Counted from the first letter of the stretch, positions 1 through 7,988 are shown. The stretch is 42,662 bases of DNA from Desulfobulbaceae bacterium (GCA_031256095.1 JAIRRG010000052.1:1-42662); one strand, 5' to 3'. Notes: a model not told the origin generated them from the letters alone. Translations and numbers: made by a program.

Positions 1-221
1 GCAAGTCAATTTATGGAAAAAATTTTAATATTTCATAAATGTTCCATTTGAATGGCTATCGTTCATTTGGCATATGAAACATACCAGCCGACCTTGACAT
101 ATAGGCCATGATATGTCAGAAATATAACTTGCTTAATTTGATATGATTGTAAGCGGCGGCGGCTTGACCGGAGTTATCAAACCTATGGGGCGCCTGCCTG
201 CTTCCCTTCCTCATCCGGTAA
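1..221. other. AT-rich intergenic sequence, no gene seen
   Basis: I find no convincing reading frame here. The stretch is AT-rich and contains a perfect 8-base inverted repeat (annotated separately). It may be the control region of a gene lying left of the window. Confidence 0.5.
95..118. repeat. 8-bp perfect inverted repeat, possible operator
   Basis: TGACATAT at 95-102 is mirrored exactly by ATATGTCA at 111-118 with an 8-base spacer. The half-site size and spacing are those of a dimeric repressor site. No adjacent gene is visible, so the target is unknown and chance is possible in AT-rich DNA. Confidence 0.3.
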
Positions 222-265
222 TAAAAAAGGGGCGGTCATCGCCGCTTACGCGGTGACGCCGCCCG
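222..265 (-). terminator. Rho-independent terminator downstream of lptE
   Basis: Read leftward, a GC-rich stem (GGGCGG pairing with CCGCCC at its base, plus an inner GCGGTGA-type stem with one bulge and one mismatch, loop GTAA) is followed directly by CCTTTTTTATT. It lies about 30 bases after the lptE stop codon and ends the leftward housekeeping operon. Confidence 0.75.
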
Positions 266-291
266 AGAAATAACCAGCGCCGGAAAAGAAA

Positions 292-897
292 TTATTGGTC
301 GTGGGCCGCGGGCCGCTGTTTGTCCTGAACTTCAGGTTGTTTCCGGCCTTGCGCCTGAGCCTGCCGTTTCGCCTCGAGCTTCGGGATCTCGGCCAGGCAG
401 CGCTGGTATATTCTCTGCGCCAAATCCTCGATCGCCTGGCTGAGGGCGCTATCTTCGTTATCGCGGGTGACCGAGGGATTGGCCGAGGAAATCAGATAGT
501 TTTCACTGAAGACATAGTTCGGTTCTTCCAAAAGCACCACGTCCGATTGCAGGTCCTTGAGAATATAGCGCACCGTCAGGTGCATTCGCCCTTCGATGGC
601 GATGTTGCTTGAGATATAAGAACGGCTGGGAAAGTAAATCGACTTGATTTCCCCGGCCAGGATCAGATCAGCCCCCAGCTTCTCGGCGCTGACATGCAAC
701 GAGCCGGATTTTTGGAACCAGCGCACCAAACTTTGATACAGTCTCGTGTTTATTTCCAGCTGGTTGCTGCGGTTTTTCCACTCGCTCATGTAGATGGTTT
801 TGTCGGGCCCGTCGTAGACATAGGGATTGTGGTAACCACAGGCGGTGACCAGGAACAAGGCGGCGGCAAACAGGGCGCAGCGGATCGCGGTTTTCAA
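292..897 (-). CDS. lptE: LPS-assembly lipoprotein LptE
   Basis: Outer-membrane lipoprotein that plugs and helps fold the LptD channel, which places lipopolysaccharide in the outer leaflet. The N-terminus is a typical lipoprotein signal: MKTAIR, a hydrophobic stretch and lipobox VTAC, with Cys20 followed by GYHNPY, as in LptE proteins. The mature part is a single LptE-like domain, and the last 25 residues are Gln/Lys/Arg-rich. The frame stays open to a GTG at 927, but I chose the TTG at 897. AGGAGG lies 7 bases before it, and the longer reading would translate that ribosome site as part of a PPPGGPP stretch, leaving 10 unneeded residues before the signal. The gene is last in the leftward operon after leuS, separated by a repeat. 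The family is divergent, so the name rests on the lipobox, the GYH start and the position after leuS. Confidence 0.8.
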   Translation of the reverse strand: MKTAIRCALFAAALFLVTACGYHNPYVYDGPDKTIYMSEWKNRSNQLEINTRLYQSLVRWFQKSGSLHVSAEKLGADLILAGEIKSIYFPSRSYISSNIAIEGRMHLTVRYILKDLQSDVVLLEEPNYVFSENYLISSANPSVTRDNEDSALSQAIEDLAQRIYQRCLAEIPKLEAKRQAQAQGRKQPEVQDKQRPAAHDQ

Positions 898-973
898 AGG
901 AGGTCCTCCTGGAGGCGGAAACGGCACAAATGATTGTAATTCTATTTCTAAATTAAAACAGAATAATTCTCTG

Positions 974-1060
974 TGTCATTGCGAGCGAAGCAAAGCAATC
1001 CATTCTGTATTAAAAATTGAAAAAATGGACTGCTTCGTCACTCTATTCCTCGCAATGACA
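974..1060. repeat. MITE-like inverted repeat between leuS and lptE
   Basis: The ends TGTCATTGCGAG (974-985) and CTCGCAATGACA (1049-1060) are perfect inverted copies. The arms continue imperfectly through a CGAAGC...GCAATCC segment (right arm GACGAAGCAGTCC). This matches a widespread small palindromic repeat family with TCATTGCGAGCGAAGCGAAGCAATCC ends, known from several proteobacterial genomes. It sits in the leuS-lptE gap inside the operon and could form a long mRNA hairpin there. Confidence 0.7.
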
Positions 1061-1118
1061 TGGGCCATATTATATAAGTTTTGATTTATAAATAGAATAA
1101 AATTGGCCGGCGATATCC

Positions 1119-3623
1119 TTAGCATACAATGTTGACAAGTTTCTTTTTGACGACAACGGTCTTTTTCGCCGTCTTGCCGGCCATGGCGCGGATGATGTTT
1201 TCGTCGGCCAAGGCCATGACCACCAGGCGGTCGTCGTCAATATCAGCCGCCACCGACAGGCGCGACCGCACCTTGCCCTGCACCTGGACAACGATGGTCA
1301 GCCGTTCCTCCTGGGCAATGGCCTCATCCCAAACAGGCCAGTCCTGAGCGGCGACATCGCCCTTTTCGCCCATCGCCTGCCACATTTCGGCGCAGAAATG
1401 CGGCGACATGGGCGACAGCAGCAAAAGGATCGTCCGCATCGCTTGGCGGCGCCAATACAGGGACAATGACGCCTCGTCGCTCAGGCTGTTGAACAATTCC
1501 ATGACGGCGCTGATGGCGGTATTAAAATGGAAATTGCTCTCAATGTTTTCCGTCACCCGTTTGATGGTTTGATGGATGCGACGCTCCATGGCCTTGCCGG
1601 CCTCGCTTACCGGCGGAAGCGCGGTGACAGGAGTGCTGCCCAATTCCAGCGTGTAGCGGTACAGGCGGTTCAAAAAACGCGACGCCCCTTCCACCCCCTT
1701 GGCATTCCACTCGAGGTCGCGTTCCGGCGGCGCCGCGAACAGGCTGAACAGGCGGACGGTGTCGGCACCGTATTGGCGGATCAGCTCGTCGGGATCGACG
1801 ACATTGCCCTTCGATTTCGACATCTTGGCGCCATCTTTAATCACCATGCCCTGAGTCAGGAGATTGGTGAAGGGTTCGTCAATGTTCAGATAGCCGAGAT
1901 CGCGCATCACCTTAACGAAGAAACGCGAGTAGAGCAGGTGCAAAATGGCGTGTTCGACGCCGCCAATATACTGATCGACCGGCAGCCAGTAGGCGGCCTT
2001 CTCTTTTTCAACCGGGCCGTCCTCGTAACGCGGGCTGGTGAAACGGGCAAAGTACCACGATGACTCGACAAAGGTATCCATGGTGTCGGTCTCGCGGCGA
2101 GCGGCCTGACCGCATTGTGGGCAGAGGGCGGCGATGAATTCTGGACGTTGATGCAGCGGCAGGCAGGTATCCTTCGTCTGGTAGGCATCGACTGGCAGCT
2201 CCACCGGCAGCTCGGCCAGCGGCACCGGCACGACGCCGCAGCGTTCACAGTGGATGATCGGAATCGGCGCCCCCCAATAACGCTGGCGCGACAAGCCCCA
2301 GTCACGCAAACGGTAGGTGATCTGGGCGTGACCAAAACCCTTGGCGTCAGCATGGGCGATGATCGCCTGTTTGGCCGCCTCCGACTCCATGCCGGAAAAC
2401 GGCCCGGAATCGGCGAGGACACCAGGGCCGGTACTGGCCTCGCCCATATTTTCATCCAGGATCATACCTTCCGGCATCACCACCGGCTTAATCGGCAAGC
2501 CGTAGGTTTTGGCAAAGGCGAAGTCGCGATCGTCATGGGCCGGAACCGCCATGACGGCGCCGGTGCCGTATTCCATCAAAACGAAATTGGCGACATAAAT
2601 CGGCACCTTGTCTCCGGTAAAAGGATTCTCGCAGAAACGCCCGGTGAAAATTCCCTTCTTTTCCGGCTCCTCGCCGTAATTCAGTTGCTGTTTTTCGGTG
2701 GTCACCTCGTCGATGAAGGCGCGAACATCTTTCTCTTGCGGTGTCCCGGCGACGAGGGTATCCAACAAAGGATGCTCCGGGGCCAGCGACATGAAGGTGA
2801 CGCCAAAGACTGTGTCGGGCCGGGTGGTGAAAATGCTAATCTTGGCGTCACTGCCGGTCACCGGAAAATCGCAAGCCATACCGGTGGATTTGCCGATCCA
2901 ATTACGCTGCATGGTCACGACTTTTTCCGGCCAACCGGAAAGCTTATCCAGATCCTGTAGCAGTTCCTCGGCGTAACTGGTGATGCGGAAAAACCAGCCG
3001 CTCATGCGCCGTGGTTTGATGGCGCTGTCGCAACGCCAGCAGCAGCCGTCAATGACCTGCTCGTTGGCGAGAACCGTCTGGCAATGCTGGCACCAGTTGA
3101 CGGTGGTCACCTTCTGATAGATCAGGCCCTTTTCGTACATCTCCAGAAACATTTTCTGCTCGTGGCGAAAATATTTCGGGTTACAGGTGGCGATTTCCCG
3201 CCGCCAGTCGTAGGACAAGCCCAGTTGCCGCAACTGCTGACGCATGTAATCGATATTGCCGTAGGTCCAGGCGGCGGGGTGCATGTGGTTTTTTTGGGCC
3301 GCGCCTTCGGCGGGCAGACCGAAGGCGTCCCAGCCCATCGGATGCAAGACATTGTAGCCGCGCATCCGTTTGGACCGCGCCACCACATCGCCGATGGTAT
3401 AATTGCGGACATGGCCCATGTGGATACGCCCGGACGGATAGGGAAACATCTCCAGCACATAGTATTTGGGTTTGGCGGCATCTTCATCGGTCCGGTTGTC
3501 ACTCAGCCAGCGCGCCTGCCATTTCCCCTCGATAGCGCGGAAGTCATATTTATGGACGGCGGTAGCGCTGACAATACCGTTTATGGTGCCGCTGGCAGTG
3601 CCGCTGGCGGTGCCGTTAGTCAT
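1119..3623 (-). CDS. leuS: Leucyl-tRNA synthetase
   Basis: Charges tRNA-Leu with leucine in the cytoplasm. It is a class Ia synthetase of 834 residues, the normal bacterial size. Visible motifs are HMGH (68-71, the HIGH signature), KMSKS (600-604), the editing-domain sequence TTRPDTVFG and two Cys-pair regions (CQHC/CCWRC and CERC/CPQC) typical of zinc knuckles. I start at the ATG at 3623, preceded by AGAGAG and 28 bases after the dnaB stop codon. A longer frame reaches 3746 but would overlap dnaB and adds a low-complexity leader. Even so, the N-terminus carries an unusual GTASGTASGTING tandem repeat before the catalytic core begins at HKYDFRAIEGKWQ. It is co-directional with dnaB and lptE. 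Confidence 0.97.
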   Translation of the reverse strand: MTNGTASGTASGTINGIVSATAVHKYDFRAIEGKWQARWLSDNRTDEDAAKPKYYVLEMFPYPSGRIHMGHVRNYTIGDVVARSKRMRGYNVLHPMGWDAFGLPAEGAAQKNHMHPAAWTYGNIDYMRQQLRQLGLSYDWRREIATCNPKYFRHEQKMFLEMYEKGLIYQKVTTVNWCQHCQTVLANEQVIDGCCWRCDSAIKPRRMSGWFFRITSYAEELLQDLDKLSGWPEKVVTMQRNWIGKSTGMACDFPVTGSDAKISIFTTRPDTVFGVTFMSLAPEHPLLDTLVAGTPQEKDVRAFIDEVTTEKQQLNYGEEPEKKGIFTGRFCENPFTGDKVPIYVANFVLMEYGTGAVMAVPAHDDRDFAFAKTYGLPIKPVVMPEGMILDENMGEASTGPGVLADSGPFSGMESEAAKQAIIAHADAKGFGHAQITYRLRDWGLSRQRYWGAPIPIIHCERCGVVPVPLAELPVELPVDAYQTKDTCLPLHQRPEFIAALCPQCGQAARRETDTMDTFVESSWYFARFTSPRYEDGPVEKEKAAYWLPVDQYIGGVEHAILHLLYSRFFVKVMRDLGYLNIDEPFTNLLTQGMVIKDGAKMSKSKGNVVDPDELIRQYGADTVRLFSLFAAPPERDLEWNAKGVEGASRFLNRLYRYTLELGSTPVTALPPVSEAGKAMERRIHQTIKRVTENIESNFHFNTAISAVMELFNSLSDEASLSLYWRRQAMRTILLLLSPMSPHFCAEMWQAMGEKGDVAAQDWPVWDEAIAQEERLTIVVQVQGKVRSRLSVAADIDDDRLVVMALADENIIRAMAGKTAKKTVVVKKKLVNIVC

Positions 3624-3651
3624 GGCATTCTCTCTGCGAGTGTATGGTTGG

Positions 3652-5097
3652 TTATCCGGTGAAATTTTCGCCGCTGATCTCTTGGCCGGAATAGGCCGGC
3701 GACTGATTGAAACGGGCCGTATCGTCAATGAGAGACGGATTTTCAAAACGCGTCACCTCGCGATGGAAGACGAGCCGGACGGCGCCGGTGGGGCCGTTGC
3801 GCTGCTTGCCGATGATGATTTCAGCGTAGCCGCGCTCCGGGTTAGTTTCACTTTTGTTGTAGACCTCGTCGCGGTAGATGAAGGCGATGACATCGGCGTC
3901 CTGCTCAATAGCCCCGGATTCGCGCAAATCGGCCAGCATTGGGCGTTTGTCGGTGCGGCTCTCAACGCCGCGGTTGAGCTGCGACAGGGCGATCACCGGC
4001 AGGTTGTGTTCTTTGGCCACGGCCTTCAGCGACCGGGAAATATCGCTGATTTCCTGGGTGCGGTTTTCCGCTGACCGGCCACTCATCAGTTGCAGATAAT
4101 CGACGACCACCAGGCCGATCTTTTCTTTGGCGGCCAGGCGGCGCAGTTTGCTGCGCATCTCCAGCACCGAAATGGCTGGGGTATCGTCGATGAAAATCGG
4201 GCTTTCCTCAAGAAGAGCCAAGGCGCGGGCCAGATTCGGCCAGTCGTCGCCCTGCATGTTGCCGGTGCGGATATGCTGGGAATCGACGCCGCCGACACTG
4301 GAAAGCAGGCGCATCGTCAGTTGCTCCTTAGACATCTCCAGGCTAAAAACGGCAACACCGGTCTTTTCCTTCAAAGCGGCATGCTGGGCGATGTTGAGGG
4401 CCAAGGCGGTTTTGCCCATCGACGGGCGGGCGGCGACGATGATCAGGTCGGAGGGTTGCAGCCCGGCGGTGATCTTGTCCAGTTCCTTGAAGCCGGTGGG
4501 CACGCCGGTGATCAGTTCCTTGCGCTGAAAAAGCCGCTCAACCTGGCGGAAGGCCTGCGGCGCGATATCTTTGACCGAGATGAACTGCTGCTCGCCGCGG
4601 CGCCCGGCAAGATCGAAAATCGCCTGCTCGGCGTCATCGACCAGCTGGTCAATGTCGTACTGCTCGTCGTAGCAGCGGGCGGCGGTGTCGGTGCTGACTT
4701 CGATCAGGCGGCGCAGGATCGCCTTCTGCCGGACAATGCGGGCGTAGGAGACGATGTTTGAGGCGACCGGGATGCGCGAAGTCAAAAGCGCCAGGTAGTC
4801 GTCACCGCCGGTTTTCGCCTCGAGATTGGCAGCCCGGAGATAATCGCCGACCGTCAGCGGGTCGATGCGCTCGTTTTTGTCAAACAGTGCCAGCATGGCC
4901 TCAAAGAGAGCCTGGTGGGCATCGCGGTAGAAATCCTCTGAGCGCAGGATTTCGATCACTTCCGGCAGAGATTTTTCCCGCAACAGGATGGAGCCAAGCA
5001 CGGCCTGCTCGGCCTCAAGATTTTGAGGAGGAATCCGTTTCAGACGGGTCTGATTCAGACGGGTCTGACCGGGCGGCGCTGCCGTGAAATCATCCAT
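3652..5097 (-). CDS. dnaB: Replicative DNA helicase DnaB
   Basis: Hexameric 5'-3' helicase that unwinds the replication fork and recruits primase. The N-terminal DnaB domain spans about residues 22-125 and the RecA-like ATPase domain begins near 195. Walker A is RPSMGKTA (224-231), Walker B is VVVDYLQLM (330-338), and the DLRESGAIEQDAD motif follows. Its 481 residues are normal, and no intein interrupts it. The first 20 residues contain a short tandem duplication (QTRLN/QTRLK, a 15-base repeat). The Shine-Dalgarno site is weak and a terminator lies just upstream, so expression is probably kept well below that of the ribosomal genes in the same operon. Confidence 0.97.
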   Translation of the reverse strand: MDDFTAAPPGQTRLNQTRLKRIPPQNLEAEQAVLGSILLREKSLPEVIEILRSEDFYRDAHQALFEAMLALFDKNERIDPLTVGDYLRAANLEAKTGGDDYLALLTSRIPVASNIVSYARIVRQKAILRRLIEVSTDTAARCYDEQYDIDQLVDDAEQAIFDLAGRRGEQQFISVKDIAPQAFRQVERLFQRKELITGVPTGFKELDKITAGLQPSDLIIVAARPSMGKTALALNIAQHAALKEKTGVAVFSLEMSKEQLTMRLLSSVGGVDSQHIRTGNMQGDDWPNLARALALLEESPIFIDDTPAISVLEMRSKLRRLAAKEKIGLVVVDYLQLMSGRSAENRTQEISDISRSLKAVAKEHNLPVIALSQLNRGVESRTDKRPMLADLRESGAIEQDADVIAFIYRDEVYNKSETNPERGYAEIIIGKQRNGPTGAVRLVFHREVTRFENPSLIDDTARFNQSPAYSGQEISGENFTG

Positions 5098-5111
5098 GGG
5101 AAAATCCGGGG

Positions 5112-5157
5112 GAAAAACAAAAAACGGCCACCGGGCGGCAGGCCCGGCAGCCGGTGG
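5112..5157 (-). terminator. Intrinsic terminator/attenuator between rplI and dnaB
   Basis: Leftward, CCACCGG (5157-5151) pairs perfectly with CCGGTGG (5134-5128) around a GC-rich loop. CCG and a T6-G-T5 run follow. The structure fills the whole rplI-dnaB gap and should stop a share of the transcripts coming from the rpsF promoter. Confidence 0.7.
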
Positions 5158-5166
5158 AAAAAGCTT

Positions 5167-5619
5167 TTAGTTTTCTGTGGCGGCAACCACGGAGACAAGC
5201 AGATCGGCGGTGGTCTGTAAGCCGACCTTCACCTGCACCGTATACTCGCCAATGGCCTTGATCGGCTCGGCCAGGACAATTTGCTTCCGGTCGATGGCGA
5301 CACCCTGCTCGGCCAACAGCGCGGCAATTTCGCTATTCGTGACCGAACCGAACAAACGGCCATCCTCGCCAGCCGCCCGGCTGGCGGTTACCGTCACTCC
5401 GGCCAAACGGGCCGCGAGCTGATCGGCAATTTCCTTTTCTTTGGCCAGACGGGCGGCGATTGCCGCGCGGTTTTGTTCCAGTTCGGCCAGGTTTTTCTCG
5501 TTGGCTAAAACCCCTTTCTTCTTTGGCAACAAATAGTTACGACCATAACCCGCCTTGACGGCGACAACATCGCCTTCCCGGCCCAAGGTGCTGATCGTTT
5601 CTGTGAGAATCAGTTTCAT
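5167..5619 (-). CDS. rplI: 50S ribosomal protein L9 (bL9)
   Basis: Large-subunit protein that binds 23S rRNA near the L1 stalk base and helps hold the reading frame. The start MKLILTETISTLGREGDVVAVKAGYGRNYLLP is the bL9 N-terminal signature (MKLILTE...GYGRNYLLP). It is followed by the long connecting helix (about 40-78) and the C-terminal domain (GRLFGSVTNSEIA). The length of 150 residues is standard. A clear AGGAG precedes the ATG at 5619. It follows the DUF2232 gene by 12 bases in the rpsF operon. Confidence 0.97.
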   Translation of the reverse strand: MKLILTETISTLGREGDVVAVKAGYGRNYLLPKKKGVLANEKNLAELEQNRAAIAARLAKEKEIADQLAARLAGVTVTASRAAGEDGRLFGSVTNSEIAALLAEQGVAIDRKQIVLAEPIKAIGEYTVQVKVGLQTTADLLVSVVAATEN

Positions 5620-5631
5620 GCTTACTCCTTA

Positions 5632-6588
5632 TTATGGTTTGGTTTGTGGTTTGCGGCGGCCCAGACGGCGAAAATCGGCCCAGACTTCGATCAGACCCAA
5701 AATCGCCAAGGCCATCAGGCCAAACGACTGCGACACCACAAGAAAGATGAGGATAAATTGCGCCGCCATCGGCATACGGCGGCTGTCGAAAAAAAACTTG
5801 ACCGCGGCCAGACCCTGCATGGCGTAGGCCAGGGACGCCAAGATCAGGGCGTTGATGGCAACGAGAGCAGGCAAACCATCCAGTAGACGGCAAACCGCCA
5901 CCAGGGCGATGACAAGCCACACGAGAAAATCCGGCAGGCGCCACAGCCGGAAATCAATCCAGCGGCGCTCTAGGCCACACAGGTTTTCGATGGCGTTGCA
6001 CAGCAAGATGGTGGCAAAAGGCACAAGCAGCGCCGGAATCAGCATTATCGCCGGCAAGACCAGCGGCACAAGCCGCGCCGCCTGGTTCAGAGTTTCCGTA
6101 ACCATGGCCTGGGTTTCCGCGGAAACTCCACCACCGGCGGCATACTGGGCGGCCTCGCGCAGCGCGCTCTGCAGAAAAACCACCAGTGCCTGATAGATAT
6201 TTTGCCCGGTCAAGAGCGACTCGGCCAACAACAGCGCCGCCGACAGCGCGGCCAGCGTCAGCGCCGCCTTGGCGAGCGACAATAGCGGGCCATCGCCACG
6301 GCTGGCGCTTGCCGCCAGGACAAGGCCCGCCGCCAAAAACGCCACCGACAGCACAAGGGTTGACAGCGACGACAGCCAAAGGGTCAGCGGCACGGCCAGG
6401 CAGGCGGCGCAAAGGAGCATCCTTTTGCCCGTGAACAGCCCATGGCGGCTGTGCAGATACAGCGCCGCCGGCGTCAGCAGCAGGCCTGTCAATGGCAGGG
6501 CAAACAGCAACGACAGGACAACAATGTCACGGAAAATCAGGGGCAGCTTGCCATTATCCATGCGTCCCACGGCCAGGCTGTTCATCAC
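5632..6588 (-). CDS. DUF2232 (YybS-like) integral membrane protein
   Basis: Function unknown. The 318-residue protein is almost wholly hydrophobic, with about eight predicted membrane segments. The first lie near residues 20-45, 58-75 and 78-95, and the last around 285-305, before a basic C-terminal tail (RRLGRRKPQTK). In deltaproteobacteria a DUF2232 gene is commonly found between rpsR and rplI, and that position is the main reason for the assignment. The frame begins with GTG at 6588, 7 bases after an AGGA inside the end of rpsR; an ATG follows one codon later. The gap to rpsR is only 3 bases, so translation is probably coupled. Confidence 0.8.
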   Translation of the reverse strand: MMNSLAVGRMDNGKLPLIFRDIVVLSLLFALPLTGLLLTPAALYLHSRHGLFTGKRMLLCAACLAVPLTLWLSSLSTLVLSVAFLAAGLVLAASASRGDGPLLSLAKAALTLAALSAALLLAESLLTGQNIYQALVVFLQSALREAAQYAAGGGVSAETQAMVTETLNQAARLVPLVLPAIMLIPALLVPFATILLCNAIENLCGLERRWIDFRLWRLPDFLVWLVIALVAVCRLLDGLPALVAINALILASLAYAMQGLAAVKFFFDSRRMPMAAQFILIFLVVSQSFGLMALAILGLIEVWADFRRLGRRKPQTKP

Positions 6589-6591
6589 CTG

Positions 6592-6840
6592 TCATTCCTG
6601 CGGATTCCCGGCGTAAGGCAAGAGGGCGATATGCCGGGCCCGTTTCACCGCCTCGCTCAACCGCCGCTGATGGGTGGCACAGGTGCCGATGATCCGCCGC
6701 GGAATGATCTTGCCGCGTTCGGAAACGAAACCGGTGAGCGTCTTGGCATCTTTATAATTAATGGTCAGCTCTTTGTCGGTGCAGAAACGGCAGACCTTTT
6801 TCCGGGCAAACAGTTTTTTCGGTTGTTTCCCTTGTTGCAT
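6592..6840 (-). CDS. rpsR: 30S ribosomal protein S18 (bS18)
   Basis: Small-subunit protein that pairs with S6 on the 16S rRNA platform. The 82 residues include the family core from CRFCTDKELTINYKD through LTGFVSERGKIIPRRIIGTC to HQRRLSEAVKRARHIALLP. C17, C20 and the later C54 are kept, as in zinc-binding-type S18 proteins. It follows rpsF by 29 bases. The partner gene being immediately upstream supports stoichiometric S6:S18 production. Confidence 0.97.
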   Translation of the reverse strand: MQQGKQPKKLFARKKVCRFCTDKELTINYKDAKTLTGFVSERGKIIPRRIIGTCATHQRRLSEAVKRARHIALLPYAGNPQE

Positions 6841-6869
6841 ATTTGGCTCCTTGTCGCGTGAAGGTGAAT

Positions 6870-7313
6870 TTATTCGGAAACAGTCTCTGTTGCCAGATCG
6901 CTGTCGTCATCAGCCGGGGCGTCGGCCTCCGGCACCGCCGCGCTTTCGGCGCTTTCATCGCGCAGGAAAGCGGCATGGCGTTTGCCGTTGTCGGCAATGG
7001 CGGCTTGCAGTTCTTCGGCGCTGATGTCGTCGGCTATCTTGACAGTCAGATACTTCAGAACATTGTCGTCAATGCGGAACTTGCGGCCAATCTCGCTGAT
7101 GGCGGCGGGGCTGGCGGTATATTCATAAAAATAATACAGGCCCTGCTTTTCCTTTTTGATCGGATATGCCAATTTTTTCATGCCCCAGCGGGCGCAACAG
7201 ATAACCGTTCCCTGGTCATCCTCGATGATTTTCCGCGTATTTTCGACAATGGCGTTGACCTCGTCTTCGCCAAGGCCGGGGCGGAAAATGCTGATCATCT
7301 CATACCTGCGCAT
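6870..7313 (-). CDS. rpsF: 30S ribosomal protein S6 (bS6)
   Basis: Small-subunit platform protein that binds as a heterodimer with S18. I start at the ATG at 7313 (MRRYEMISIFRPGL), which has AGGAG 7 bases upstream; the open frame upstream to 7433 lies in the untranslated leader. The family core is visible through KKLAYPIKKEKQGLYYFYEY and KFRIDDNVLKYLTVK. The protein is 147 residues, longer than many S6 proteins because of an acidic, Ala-rich C-terminal tail from about residue 113. It is the first gene of the leftward operon. Confidence 0.96.
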   Translation of the reverse strand: MRRYEMISIFRPGLGEDEVNAIVENTRKIIEDDQGTVICCARWGMKKLAYPIKKEKQGLYYFYEYTASPAAISEIGRKFRIDDNVLKYLTVKIADDISAEELQAAIADNGKRHAAFLRDESAESAAVPEADAPADDDSDLATETVSE

Positions 7314-7347
7314 GTGAATCCTCCTTATGGACTGTTGATGCGTTCGT

Positions 7348-7369
7348 CCCTTTCCTCGGGGGAAAAGGG
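7348..7369 (-). promoter_or_regulatory. Leader hairpin before rpsF, possible S6:S18 autoregulatory site
   Basis: The leftward transcript can fold CCCTTT(T)CC against GGAAAGGG with a CCCGA apical loop, about 35 bases before the rpsF start. S6:S18 complexes are known to bind a hairpin with a CCG element in rpsF leaders of many bacteria. The CCG-containing loop fits loosely, but I cannot verify the full consensus. A second hairpin (GGCCG/CGGCC) lies upstream around 7390-7404. Confidence 0.35.
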
Positions 7370-7444
7370 AAAAGAGGGGAAAAGGCCGGAAAACGGCCAG
7401 ACTTGGCGCCACATAAACGATATTGCGGCGCATAAAAGCTTTTA

Positions 7445-7473
7445 AGTATACCGGGTAACCGGAAATGAGTCAA
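7445..7473 (-). promoter_or_regulatory. Sigma-70 promoter of the rpsF operon
   Basis: Leftward TTGACT (7473-7468) and TATACT (7450-7445) are separated by exactly 17 bases, so initiation is expected near 7438. The TGA stop codon of mazG lies inside the -35 hexamer. The leader to the rpsF ATG is about 125 bases. Confidence 0.8.
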
Positions 7474-7889
7474 TCACCCTGACCATCCTGATCCGATTTG
7501 CCGGCGGCGGCTTTTTCCTCAGCTTTGATGCGCCGCCACTGTTCATCCAGTTCTTCGATGCTCAGATGCCGCCGCTGACCAAAAACATGAGGATGACGGC
7601 GGCGGAGTTTGGCGCTGATGCCGGCAAAAACATCGTTGACGGAAAAAAGATTTTCTTCCTCGGCAATCTGAGCGATCAGCACCAGGACAAACATGAGGTC
7701 GCCCAGCTCTTCGCAAAGATTGGCGCTATCGCCACCGGCAATGGCGGCAAGCAGTTCCTCATGCTCGCTTTTCAGGTAATGAACCATGCTGGCGATGGTC
7801 TGCCGCCTATCCCACAGGCAACCCCCTTCACCGCGCAATTGCCGTGTAATTGCCAGCAGTTCATAGCAGGCTTGACTTGTCTCCGACAT
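7470..7889 (-). CDS. mazG: MazG-family nucleotide pyrophosphohydrolase (single domain)
   Basis: Predicted all-alpha NTP pyrophosphatase that hydrolyses (d)NTPs to monophosphates, a house-cleaning role. The 139 residues form one MazG domain, compared with two in E. coli MazG (about 263 residues). The metal-binding acidic motifs are present: EHEE (42-45) and EELGD (60-64). The C-terminal RRRHPHVFG motif is also typical. The N-terminal CLWDRRQT corresponds to the usual CPWDREQT. The tail after about 125 is charged and low complexity. It lies just upstream of the rpsF promoter, which overlaps its stop codon. Confidence 0.9.
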   Translation of the reverse strand: MSETSQACYELLAITRQLRGEGGCLWDRRQTIASMVHYLKSEHEELLAAIAGGDSANLCEELGDLMFVLVLIAQIAEEENLFSVNDVFAGISAKLRRRHPHVFGQRRHLSIEELDEQWRRIKAEEKAAAGKSDQDGQGD

Positions 7890-7926
7890 TGTGGTACTCA
7901 GGGGCGCAATAATTGGTTAGTCTGAC

Positions 7927-7955
7927 TTGTATTTCCTTCGCAAACACGCTATCTT
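7927..7955 (+). promoter_or_regulatory. Promoter for the AP2-domain gene
   Basis: TTGTAT (7927-7932) and TATCTT (7950-7955) are separated by 17 bases. Initiation near 7962 would give a leader of about 140 bases before the coding region. Confidence 0.5.
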
Positions 7956-7988
7956 TGTATAAGAAAAGGCCATTGTGGAGGAAGCTAG

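Noticed and set aside
2115..2960. Long rightward frame antisense to leuS
   Set aside because: Its translation is a mirror shadow of leuS codons, has no family features and lacks a ribosome site.
3624..3746. 41-residue upstream extension of LeuRS
   Set aside because: It would overlap the end of dnaB and does not resemble LeuRS; the ATG at 3623 has its own ribosome site.
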